Source of the DNA: DASRSS01 sp035765515
GTDB lineage: Bacteria > Actinomycetota > Actinomycetes > Mycobacteriales > Jatrophihabitantaceae
NCBI GenBank assembly: GCA_035765515.1
Contig: DASTXN010000137.1
Coordinates: 1 to 6,702, forward strand
Reading direction: 5' to 3'
Length of the DNA stretch: 6,702 nucleotides
The position numbers were made by a program, and so were the translations under genes. Of the stretch, positions 1 through 4,552 are shown piece after piece. Position 1 is the stretch's first letter. Each line of letters begins with the position of its first letter. The notes under the pieces were generated by a model. The model saw only the letters and a program-made list of their open reading frames with translations, made no database searches and was not told where the DNA came from.

Positions 1-135
1 CGCACCAACAAGCTCAAGGCGCACGACGAGAGCAACCAGGTCGGCGTCGGCGACCGGGTGCTGATCATGGAGACCCGCCCGCTGTCGGCGTCGAAGCGCT
101 GGCGCGTGGTCGAGGTCCTCGAGAAGGCCCGCTGA
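1..135 (+). CDS. rpsQ: 30S ribosomal protein S17, 3' end only
   Basis: The window opens inside this gene; the last 44 codons and the TGA stop are present. The visible peptide runs RTNKLKAHDESN, then GDRVLIMETRPLS and KRWRVVEVLEKAR, which is the classic C-terminal half of bacterial S17. The ETRPLS..KRWR block belongs to the OB-fold core. S17 is a primary 16S rRNA binding protein of the 30S body. Its place immediately before rplN is the standard spc-operon order, in which rpmC and rpsQ close the S10 cluster. The start codon lies outside the window, so total length cannot be judged. Confidence 0.96.
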   Translation, partial: RTNKLKAHDESNQVGVGDRVLIMETRPLSASKRWRVVEVLEKAR

Positions 136-172
136 CGGGGCGTCCAAAGCCACGAGTTAGTCCGAAAAATCT

Positions 173-176
173 GGAG
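173..176 (+). promoter_or_regulatory. Ribosome binding site of rplN
   Basis: GGAG sits five bases before the GTG at 182. It fixes GTG rather than any ATG as the rplN start, in agreement with the family N-terminus MIQQESRL. The remainder of the 46-base rpsQ-rplN spacer shows no convincing promoter or hairpin. Confidence 0.75.
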
Positions 177-181
177 TCGAA

Positions 182-550
182 GTGATTCAGCAGGAGTCGC
201 GACTGCGCGTCGCCGACAACACCGGTGCCAAGGAGATTTTGTGCATCCGGGTGATGGGCGGCTCGGGTCGGCGCTACGCGGGCATCGGCGATGTCATCGT
301 CGCGACGGTCAAGGACGCGCTGCCCGGCGCCGGTGTGAAGAAGGGTGACGTCGTCAAGGCGGTCATCGTCCGCACCGTCAAGGAGCGCCGTCGGCCGGAC
401 GGCAGTTACATCCGGTTCGATGAGAACGCTGCCGTCCTCATCAAGGCTGACGGCGAGCCGCGCGGCACGCGCATCTTCGGCCCCGTCGGCCGCGAGCTGC
501 GTGACAAGAAGTTCATGAAGATCATCTCTCTCGCACCCGAGGTTCTCTGA
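182..550 (+). CDS. rplN: 50S ribosomal protein L14
   Basis: This is a complete 122-residue protein, the normal length for bacterial L14. It begins MIQQESRLRVADNTGAKE and carries the L14 signature at about residues 61-87, with RRPDGSYIRFDENAAVLI at its centre. The C-terminus FGPVGRELRDKKFMKIISLAPEVL is also typical. L14 lies at the 50S face that meets the 30S subunit, contacting 23S rRNA and L19; in other bacteria it is the docking site of the silencing factor RsfS. Translation starts at GTG with a GGAG five bases upstream. It follows rpsQ by 46 bases and precedes rplX by 45 bases, so it is probably cotranscribed with both. No anomalies are visible. Confidence 0.98.
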   Translation: MIQQESRLRVADNTGAKEILCIRVMGGSGRRYAGIGDVIVATVKDALPGAGVKKGDVVKAVIVRTVKERRRPDGSYIRFDENAAVLIKADGEPRGTRIFGPVGRELRDKKFMKIISLAPEVL

Positions 551-554
551 AGCC

Positions 555-599
555 ATGAGCGAGCGCAGCGAGCGAATGAAGAAGGCAGAGCAGTCATGA
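555..599 (+). CDS. Putative 14-codon upstream ORF overlapping the rplX start
   Basis: An ATG at 555 opens a reading frame encoding MSERSERMKKAEQS. It ends at a TGA (597-599) that overlaps the rplX ATG (596-598) as ATGA, the arrangement used for stop-start coupling. Its first seven codons lie on the tandem 9-mer described separately. No good Shine-Dalgarno precedes the ATG at 555, so initiation could instead occur at the internal ATG (576), or nowhere. The purine-rich AGAAGG within it probably serves rplX. I cannot tell a translated leader peptide from a chance frame created by the repeat. The low confidence refers to its being translated. Confidence 0.25.
   Translation: MSERSERMKKAEQS
558..575 (+). 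repeat. Tandem 9-mer AGCGAGCGC / AGCGAGCGA in the rplN-rplX spacer
   Basis: Two nearly identical 9-base units stand head to tail, differing only in the last base. The unit is not self-complementary, so it is not a hairpin. From memory, this core (GAGCGAGCGCAGCGAGCGA) recurs at gene boundaries in several actinobacterial genomes and underlies many annotated proteins beginning MSERSER. That recall was not checked here, and only one copy is present in this window. Confidence 0.6.
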
Positions 600-913
600 A
601 GGTTAAGAAGGGCGACGAGGTCCTCGTCATCGCCGGCAAGGACCGGGGTGTCAAGGGCAAGGTCATCTCGGCCGACCCGATCACCAACAAGGTGATCGTG
701 GAGGGCGTGAACCGCGTCAAGAAGCACACCCGGCTGTCCACCACGAACCGTGGCGCGAAGGCCGGCGGCATCGAGACCATCGAGGCGGCGATCAGCGCCA
801 GCAACGTGATGGTGGTCGAGGACGGCAAGCCCACGCGCGTCGGTTACCGGCGTGACGAGGAGAGCGGCAAGAACGTACGCGTCTCGCGCCGTTCCGGGAA
901 GGAACTGTCATGA
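596..913 (+). CDS. rplX: 50S ribosomal protein L24
   Basis: This complete 105-residue protein has the usual length for L24. The KOW motif is at residues 3-30 (KVKKGDEVLVIAGKDRGVKG), followed by the IVEGVN segment (34-39) and the C-terminal ISASNVMVV block. L24 binds 23S rRNA early and helps nucleate 50S assembly near the exit tunnel. The ATG at 596 is supported by the MKVKKGD N-terminus; a purine-rich AGAAGG (579-584 region) lies about 11 bases upstream, a rather long spacing. A 14-codon frame upstream ends on this start codon. The rplX stop overlaps the rplE start (ATGA at 910-913), so the two are probably translationally coupled. Confidence 0.97.
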   Translation: MKVKKGDEVLVIAGKDRGVKGKVISADPITNKVIVEGVNRVKKHTRLSTTNRGAKAGGIETIEAAISASNVMVVEDGKPTRVGYRRDEESGKNVRVSRRSGKELS

Positions 914-1482
914 GTGCCCCGACCACCGAGTACCCGGCGCCGCGGCTCAAGACGCGCTACCGCGAGGAGATCGCGCCGGCGCTGAAGGACCAGTTCTCCT
1001 ACGGCAACCCGATGCAGATCCCCGGTCTGGTCAAGATCGTGGTCAACATGGGTGTCGGCCAGGCGGCCAAGGACAGCAAGCTCATGGACGGCGCCGTCCG
1101 CGACCTGACCCTGATCACCGGCCAGAAGCCGCTGGTGCAGAAGGCCCGCAAGTCGATCGCACAGTTCAAGCTGCGCGAGGGCATGCCGATCGGCGCGAAG
1201 GTCACGCTGCGCGGCGACCGGATGTGGGAGTTCCTGGACCGGCTGCTGTCGCTGGCACTGCCGCGCATCCGTGACTTCCGCGGCCTGTCCGACCAGCAGT
1301 TCGACGGCAACGGCAACTACACGTTCGGCCTGACCGAGCAGTCGATGTTCCACGAGATCGACCCCGACTCGATCGACCGCCCGCGTGGCATGGACATCAC
1401 GGTGGTCACCACCGCGACGAACGATGACGAGGGACGGGCCCTGCTGCGGGCGCTCGGCTTCCCGTTCAAGGAGAACAGCTGA
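910..1482 (+). CDS. rplE: 50S ribosomal protein L5
   Basis: This 190-residue protein matches actinobacterial L5, slightly longer than the roughly 179 residues of E. coli owing to an N-terminal extension (MSAPTTEYPAPRLK). Family landmarks are YREEIAPAL, the IVVNMGVGQA block near residue 45, KPLVQKARKSIAQFKLREG, GAKVTLRGDRMWEFLDRL, and the C-terminal RGMDITVVTTATNDDEGRALL. L5 binds 5S rRNA with L18 and L25 in the central protuberance and contacts P-site tRNA and S13. Its ATG overlaps the rplX stop, and GGGAAGGAA lies just upstream, inside rplX. In E. coli the repressor S8 binds spc mRNA at the start of this gene; I could not identify such a structure here by eye. Confidence 0.98.
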   Translation: MSAPTTEYPAPRLKTRYREEIAPALKDQFSYGNPMQIPGLVKIVVNMGVGQAAKDSKLMDGAVRDLTLITGQKPLVQKARKSIAQFKLREGMPIGAKVTLRGDRMWEFLDRLLSLALPRIRDFRGLSDQQFDGNGNYTFGLTEQSMFHEIDPDSIDRPRGMDITVVTTATNDDEGRALLRALGFPFKENS

Positions 1483-1483
1483 T

Positions 1484-1669
1484 ATGGCCAAGACCGCTCT
1501 GAAGAACAAGGCCGCGGCGAAGCCCAAGTTCGCCGTGCGTGGTTACACCCGCTGCCAGCGTTGCGGCCGTTCGCACTCGGTCTACAAGAAGTTCGGCCTG
1601 TGCCGGATCTGCCTGCGCGAGATGGCGCACGCAGGCGAACTGCCCGGCATCACCAAGTCTTCCTGGTAA
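1484..1669 (+). CDS. rpsN: 30S ribosomal protein S14, zinc-binding short form (type Z)
   Basis: The product is 61 residues long, the size of the short zinc form of S14 rather than the roughly 100-residue zinc-free form. Four cysteines, C24-x2-C27 and C40-x2-C43, form the zinc ribbon around YTRCQRCGRSHSVYKKFGLCRICLRE. The C-terminus PGITKSSW is the family signature. S14 assembles late into the 30S head near S3 and S10. The ATG at 1484 is one base after the rplE stop, with AAGGAG (1468-1473) inside the end of rplE; the frame stays open upstream, but that part is out-of-frame rplE sequence. Many actinobacteria carry a second, zinc-independent S14 elsewhere that is induced on zinc starvation; that paralog is not in this window. 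Confidence 0.97.
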   Translation: MAKTALKNKAAAKPKFAVRGYTRCQRCGRSHSVYKKFGLCRICLREMAHAGELPGITKSSW

Positions 1670-1715
1670 ATCCGCACCACCGGATCGCTCACAGGCCCGC
1701 TGCAAACGAAGTGGG
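1670..1715 (+). other. Two small predicted hairpins in the rpsN-rpsH spacer
   Basis: Directly after the rpsN stop, ATCCG (1670-1674) can pair with CGGAT (1681-1685) around a six-base loop. Next, CCCGCT (1696-1701) can pair with AGTGGG (1710-1715), including one G-U pair, around an eight-base loop. No T-run follows, so neither resembles a classical terminator. The 73-base spacer is the longest inside the ribosomal block and ends in an A/G-rich stretch before the S8 start. A role in RNA processing or S8 feedback is conceivable but unsupported by anything more than position. Confidence 0.35.
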
Positions 1716-1742
1716 AACCAGGGCGAGAAAGAAGAGCACCAC

Positions 1743-2150
1743 ATGACAATGACCGATCCCATCGCAGACATGCTGACGCGTCTGCGCAACGCGAACTCGG
1801 CGTTCCACGACGAGGTCACGATGCCCCACTCCAAGCTGAAGGGTCACATCGCGGCCATCCTCAAGGAGCAGGGTTACATCGCGGACTACCACGTGGCCGA
1901 CGCCCCCGAGGGCATGCCGGGCCGCGTGCTCACGATGAACCTCAAGTACGGGCCGAACCGTGAGCGCAGCATCGCCGGCGTCCGCCGCGTCTCCAAGCCG
2001 GGTCTTCGGGTGTACGCCAAGTCGACGGGCATGCCGCGCGTGCTCGGCGGCCTGGGTACCGCGATCATCTCGACGTCGTCCGGCCTGCTGACTGACAAGC
2101 AGGCCGCCAAGCGCGGCGTGGGCGGCGAAGTCCTCGCCTACGTCTGGTAA
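1743..2150 (+). CDS. rpsH: 30S ribosomal protein S8
   Basis: This is a complete 135-residue S8. It opens MTMTDPIADMLTRLRNANSA, the conserved N-terminus, and ends with the signature ISTSSGLLTDKQAAKRGVGG followed by EVLAYVW. The middle has the typical GPNRERSIAGVRRVSKPGLRVY block. S8 binds the 16S central domain (helix 21) and is needed for folding of the 30S platform. In E. coli it is also the translational repressor of the spc operon; whether that holds here is unknown. I chose the ATG at 1743 because close relatives begin MTMTDPIADM; an in-frame ATG two codons later is possible. The upstream GAAAGAAG is a weak ribosome binding site. The frame is open well upstream, but that part shows no S8 sequence. 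Confidence 0.98.
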   Translation: MTMTDPIADMLTRLRNANSAFHDEVTMPHSKLKGHIAAILKEQGYIADYHVADAPEGMPGRVLTMNLKYGPNRERSIAGVRRVSKPGLRVYAKSTGMPRVLGGLGTAIISTSSGLLTDKQAAKRGVGGEVLAYVW

Positions 2151-2154
2151 GGGG
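2149..2154 (+). promoter_or_regulatory. Ribosome binding site of rplF, overlapping the rpsH stop
   Basis: AAGGGG begins within the TAA stop of rpsH and lies nine bases before the rplF ATG. Ribosomes finishing rpsH would cover it, so reinitiation is plausible. Confidence 0.6.
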
Positions 2155-2163
2155 TCGAAAAAC

Positions 2164-2706
2164 ATGTCTCGAATCGGAAAGCTTCCGGTCCCGATCCCGT
2201 CCGGTGTGGACGTGACTATCGACGGCCAGAGCGTCGTTGTGAAGGGCCCGAAGGGCACCCTGTCGCACACCGTCGCCGAGCCGATCACCGTTGCTCGCCA
2301 GGACGACGGCACGATCGCCGTCGTACGTCCTGACGACGAGCGCGAGTCCAAGTCGCTGCACGGCCTGTCGCGCACGCTGATCGCCAACATGGTGACCGGC
2401 GTGACCGAGGGCTACGCCAAGACGCTGGAGATCGTCGGTACCGGCTACCGCGTGACCGCCAAGGGCAGCGACCTCGAGTTCGCCCTGGGCTTCTCGCACC
2501 CCGTCCCGGTCCCCGCGCCGGACGGCATCTCGTTCCGCGTCGAGTCCCCGACCCGCTTCGTGGTCGAGGGCATCGACAAGCAGAAGGTCGGCGAGGTCGC
2601 CGCCAACATCCGCAAGCTGCGCAAGCCCGACCCGTACAAGGGCAAGGGCGTGCGTTACCAGGGTGAGGTTGTCCGCCGCAAGGCCGGTAAGGCAGGTAAG
2701 AAGTAA
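2164..2706 (+). CDS. rplF: 50S ribosomal protein L6
   Basis: This is a complete 180-residue L6 of normal length, with the two homologous alpha/beta domains of the family at roughly residues 1-80 and 81-180. It starts MSRIGKLPVPIPSGVDV, carries GPKGTLSH in domain 1 and the junction TLEIVGTGYRVTAKGSDLEFALGFSHPV, and ends with the domain 2 signature KLRKPDPYKGKGVRY. The C-terminus is a lysine-rich tail. L6 sits near the base of the L7/L12 stalk close to the sarcin-ricin loop and is needed for late 50S assembly. The gene begins 13 bases after rpsH, and its TAA shares one base with the rplR ATG (TAATG), suggesting coupled translation. Confidence 0.98.
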   Translation: MSRIGKLPVPIPSGVDVTIDGQSVVVKGPKGTLSHTVAEPITVARQDDGTIAVVRPDDERESKSLHGLSRTLIANMVTGVTEGYAKTLEIVGTGYRVTAKGSDLEFALGFSHPVPVPAPDGISFRVESPTRFVVEGIDKQKVGEVAANIRKLRKPDPYKGKGVRYQGEVVRRKAGKAGKK

Positions 2707-3095
2707 TGGGCGCATCCACGATCGCCAAGCAGGCCCGTCGGTCCGCCGGCGTCTCGGCCACCCGCCGGGTCGCCAAGTCGCGCCGGCACTTCCGGCTCCG
2801 CAAGAAGGTCGCCGGCACCGCCGAGCGGCCGCGCCTGGTCGTCACCCGTTCGTCGCGGCACCTGTTCGCGCAGATCGTCGACGACAACAAGGGCGTCACC
2901 CTCGCGTCCGTCTCGACGTTCAAGATCACGGACGGCGACAAGACGGCGCAGGCCAAGCAGGCCGGCGCCCAGCTGGCCGAGGCTGCGAAGGCGGCAGGCG
3001 TCAGCAAGGTCGTCTTCGACCGGGGCGGCAACACGTACACGGGACGGCTTGCGGCATTCGCCAACGCGGCCCGCGAAGCCGGATTGGAGTTCTGA
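2706..3095 (+). CDS. rplR: 50S ribosomal protein L18
   Basis: This is a complete 129-residue L18. The basic N-terminal arm (residues 1-40, rich in Arg and Lys) is followed by the 5S-binding core TAERPRLVVTRSSRHLFAQIVDD and the C-terminal block VVFDRGGNTYTGRLAAFANAAREAGLEF. L18 binds 5S rRNA together with L5 and places it in the central protuberance. The start overlaps the rplF stop by one base; the nearest Shine-Dalgarno-like sequence, AGG at 2694-2696, is short, consistent with reliance on coupling. The GGAG serving rpsE lies within its last codons. The product is slightly longer than E. coli L18 (117 residues) because of the N-terminal arm. Confidence 0.98.
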   Translation: MGASTIAKQARRSAGVSATRRVAKSRRHFRLRKKVAGTAERPRLVVTRSSRHLFAQIVDDNKGVTLASVSTFKITDGDKTAQAKQAGAQLAEAAKAAGVSKVVFDRGGNTYTGRLAAFANAAREAGLEF

Positions 3096-3096
3096 T

Positions 3097-3714
3097 ATGC
3101 CAGGACCGCAGCGCGGACCCCGCACCGGGGGCAACGAGCGCGACGGCCAGCGCCGGGATCGGCGCGACGGCGGCCGCGGCTCGGGCCCCGGAGCCGAGAA
3201 GAGCACCTACCTCGAGCGCGTGGTGAAGATCAACCGCGTCGCCAAGGTGGTCAAGGGTGGCCGCCGGTTCAGCTTCACCGCCCTGGTCGTGGTCGGTGAC
3301 GGCGACGGCATGGTCGGCGTCGGCTACGGCAAGGCGAAGGAAGTTCCCGCCGCCATCGCCAAGGGTGTCGAGGAGGCCAAGAAGAACTTCTTCAAGGTGC
3401 CCCGCATCCAGCAGACGATCCCGCACCCCGTGCAGGGCGAGAAGGCGGCCGGTGTCGTGCTGCTCAAGCCGGCCAGCCCCGGTACCGGTGTCATCGCCGG
3501 TGGCCCGGTGCGTGCCGTTCTCGAGTGCGCCGGCATCCACGACGTGCTGTCCAAGTCGCTCGGCTCGGACAACCCGATCAACATCGTGCACGCGACCGTG
3601 GCCGCCCTGAAGGAGCTCGTCCGTCCGGAGGAGGTCGCGTCCCGTCGTGGCCTGCCGCTGGAGGACATCGCGCCCGCAGGCATGCTCCGCGCGCGTGCCG
3701 GGCAGGGGGCCTGA
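3097..3714 (+). CDS. rpsE: 30S ribosomal protein S5
   Basis: The product has 205 residues, longer than the 167 of E. coli S5. The extra length is an Arg/Gly/Asp-rich, probably disordered N-terminus (residues 1-35), common in actinobacteria. The S5 dsRBD-like domain follows (about 36-100), with VVKINRVAKVVKGGRRFSFTALVVVGD, then the C-terminal domain with GGPVRAVLECAGIHDVLSKSLGS and NIVHATVAALKEL. S5 works with S4 and S12 in decoding accuracy; the VVKGGRRFSF loop region corresponds to where spectinomycin-resistance mutations occur in other species, and the sequence here looks wild type. The ATG at 3097 follows GGAG (3086-3089) and is one base after the rplR stop; the open frame upstream is rplR in another frame. 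Confidence 0.98.
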   Translation: MPGPQRGPRTGGNERDGQRRDRRDGGRGSGPGAEKSTYLERVVKINRVAKVVKGGRRFSFTALVVVGDGDGMVGVGYGKAKEVPAAIAKGVEEAKKNFFKVPRIQQTIPHPVQGEKAAGVVLLKPASPGTGVIAGGPVRAVLECAGIHDVLSKSLGSDNPINIVHATVAALKELVRPEEVASRRGLPLEDIAPAGMLRARAGQGA

Positions 3715-3719
3715 CCGCC

Positions 3720-3902
3720 ATGACCAGACTGAAGATCACGCAGACCAAGTCGGGCATCGGCTACCAGCGCAACCAGCGTGAGACGCTGCGCTCGCTGGGC
3801 CTGAAGCGGATGCACGACGTGGTCGTGAAGGAAGACCGCCCGGAGTTCCGGGGCATGATCGCGACCGTCACGCACCTCGTGTCGGTCGAGGAGGTCGAGT
3901 AA
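3720..3902 (+). CDS. rpmD: 50S ribosomal protein L30
   Basis: This complete 60-residue protein has the usual L30 size. It begins MTRLKITQTKSGIGYQRNQ and continues ETLRSLGLKRMHDVVVKED, the L30 signature around the second helix, ending VTHLVSVEEVE. L30 binds 23S rRNA on the back of the 50S subunit. It lies five bases after rpsE with a G-run (3705-3709) as ribosome binding site, and three bases before rplO. The frame is open upstream of the ATG, but that part is out-of-frame rpsE sequence and shows no L30 similarity. Some bacteria lack rpmD; its presence here follows the usual actinobacterial arrangement. Confidence 0.97.
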   Translation: MTRLKITQTKSGIGYQRNQRETLRSLGLKRMHDVVVKEDRPEFRGMIATVTHLVSVEEVE

Positions 3903-3905
3903 GGC

Positions 3906-4349
3906 ATGACTCTCAAGGTTCACCACCTGCGCCCGGCTGCCGGGTCCCACACCAAGAAGACCCGTGTCGGTCGTGGTGAGGGCTCCAAGGGCAAGACCGC
4001 CGGCCGTGGCACCAAGGGCACCAAGGCCCGGTACCAGGTTCCGGCCGCCTTCGAAGGCGGTCAGATGCCGATCCACATGCGGCTGCCGAAGCTCAAGGGC
4101 TTCACCAACCACTTCCGGGTCGAGTACCAGGTCGTCAACGTGGCCAAGCTGGCCGAGCTGTTCCCCAACGGCGGGACGGTCGGCGTCGACGAGCTGGTCG
4201 CCGCCGGCGCCGTCCGCAAGGGCGAGCCGGTCAAGGTTCTCGGCAACGGGGACCTCGGCGGCGTGAAGCTGGACGTCACGGCCGACAGGTTCTCCGACAC
4301 CGCGCGCGAGAAGATCGTCGCCGCCGGTGGCTCGGCGAACCAGCGGTAA
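3906..4349 (+). CDS. rplO: 50S ribosomal protein L15
   Basis: This is a complete 147-residue L15, the normal length. The basic, Gly-rich N-terminal extension (KKTRVGRGEGSKGKTAGRG, then TKGTKAR) threads into 23S rRNA. The globular domain follows with FEGGQMPIHMRLPKLKGF and ends FSDTAREKIVAAGGSANQR. L15 enters late in 50S assembly. Its ribosome binding site GAGGAGG (3888-3894) lies inside the end of rpmD. This is the last gene of the tightly packed ribosomal block; a 203-base gap with hairpins and a promoter-like motif follows, so at least part of the transcription probably ends here. Confidence 0.98.
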   Translation: MTLKVHHLRPAAGSHTKKTRVGRGEGSKGKTAGRGTKGTKARYQVPAAFEGGQMPIHMRLPKLKGFTNHFRVEYQVVNVAKLAELFPNGGTVGVDELVAAGAVRKGEPVKVLGNGDLGGVKLDVTADRFSDTAREKIVAAGGSANQR

Positions 4350-4382
4350 AACCAGGACGTAGCGGCGGGATCGGACGCTGTG

Positions 4383-4403
4383 TCGCCCCGATAACAGGGG
4401 CGA
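4383..4403 (+). terminator. GC-rich hairpin after rplO, possible terminator
   Basis: TCGCCCC (4383-4389) pairs perfectly with GGGGCGA (4397-4403) around the seven-base loop GATAACA. It lies 33 bases after the rplO stop. No T-run follows, as is frequent for actinobacterial terminators, so activity cannot be predicted from sequence alone. Confidence 0.45.
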
Positions 4404-4410
4404 TCGGCGC

Positions 4411-4445
4411 CTGGTCCCGCCGACGCGTACGGCGGGGCTCACCAG
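4411..4445 (+). terminator. Bulged 12-bp hairpin between rplO and secY, possible terminator or attenuator
   Basis: CTGGT then CCCGCCG (4411-4422) can pair with CGGCGGG (4430-4436) and ACCAG (4441-4445), leaving a seven-base loop ACGCGTA and a four-base bulge GCTC. This gives 12 Watson-Crick pairs, the strongest structure I see in the window. No T-run follows. The 5' arm is also complementary to sequence upstream (4351-4356 and 4363-4370), so alternative folds compete with it. It also covers the expected -35 region of the candidate secY promoter. Confidence 0.5.
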
Positions 4446-4450
4446 CGGGC

Positions 4451-4459
4451 TGTTAGCCT
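4451..4459 (+). promoter_or_regulatory. Candidate extended -10 promoter element for secY
   Basis: TGTTAGCCT fits the extended -10 form TGnTAnnnT, with TAGCCT matching the actinobacterial TAnnnT hexamer. No recognisable TTGAC-like -35 lies 16-19 bases upstream, where the sequence is part of the GC-rich hairpin; extended -10 promoters can dispense with it. Transcription would begin near 4466, giving a leader of about 87 bases. Position in the only long gap before secY supports the call; a TAnnnT match by itself is weak evidence. Confidence 0.45.
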
Positions 4460-4490
4460 GATCGAGCCTGGTCGGAGCACCACCGCCGGC

Positions 4491-4504
4491 GGCCGCGAGC
4501 GGCC
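4491..4504 (+). other. Short stem-loop in the secY leader
   Basis: GGCCG (4491-4495) pairs with CGGCC (4500-4504) around the four-base loop CGAG. It would sit in the 5' leader of a secY transcript, just before the out-of-frame ATG at 4507. It may shape leader folding; no function can be read from it. Confidence 0.35.
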
Positions 4505-4543
4505 AAATGTTGGACAAGATCGACCCGGACAAGTTCCGCAGTT

Positions 4544-4548
4544 GGAGG
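4544..4548 (+). promoter_or_regulatory. Ribosome binding site of secY
   Basis: GGAGG lies four bases before the GTG at 4553. It decides the GTG as start, in agreement with the SecY N-terminus FKTPDLRKKLLFTL, and argues against the out-of-frame ATGs at 4507 and 4542. Confidence 0.8.
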
Positions 4549-4552
4549 ACCC

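Noticed and set aside
136..181. Possible promoter in the rpsQ-rplN spacer
   Set aside because: TTAGTC-like sequence is present, but there is no TAnnnT hexamer with supporting -35 or extended element; only the ribosome binding site is convincing.
65..727. A 220-codon - strand open frame across rpsQ, rplN and rplX
   Set aside because: It is antisense to conserved genes, has a composition typical of shadow frames and no recognisable domain.
1385..1483. N-terminal extension of rpsN
   Set aside because: The extra residues are rplE read in another frame. The family N-terminus MAKTALKNK and the AAGGAG before 1484 fix the start.
1539..1742. N-terminal extension of rpsH
   Set aside because: The frame overlaps rpsN and the spacer and lacks S8 similarity until MTMTDPIADM at 1743.
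3049..3096. N-terminal extension of rpsE
   Set aside because: It is the end of rplR read out of frame; GGAG at 3086-3089 places the start at 3097.
3324..4532. A 402-codon open frame on the - strand across rpsE, rpmD and rplO
   Set aside because: It is antisense to three unmistakable ribosomal genes, has no family resemblance, and is the expected by-product of high GC content.
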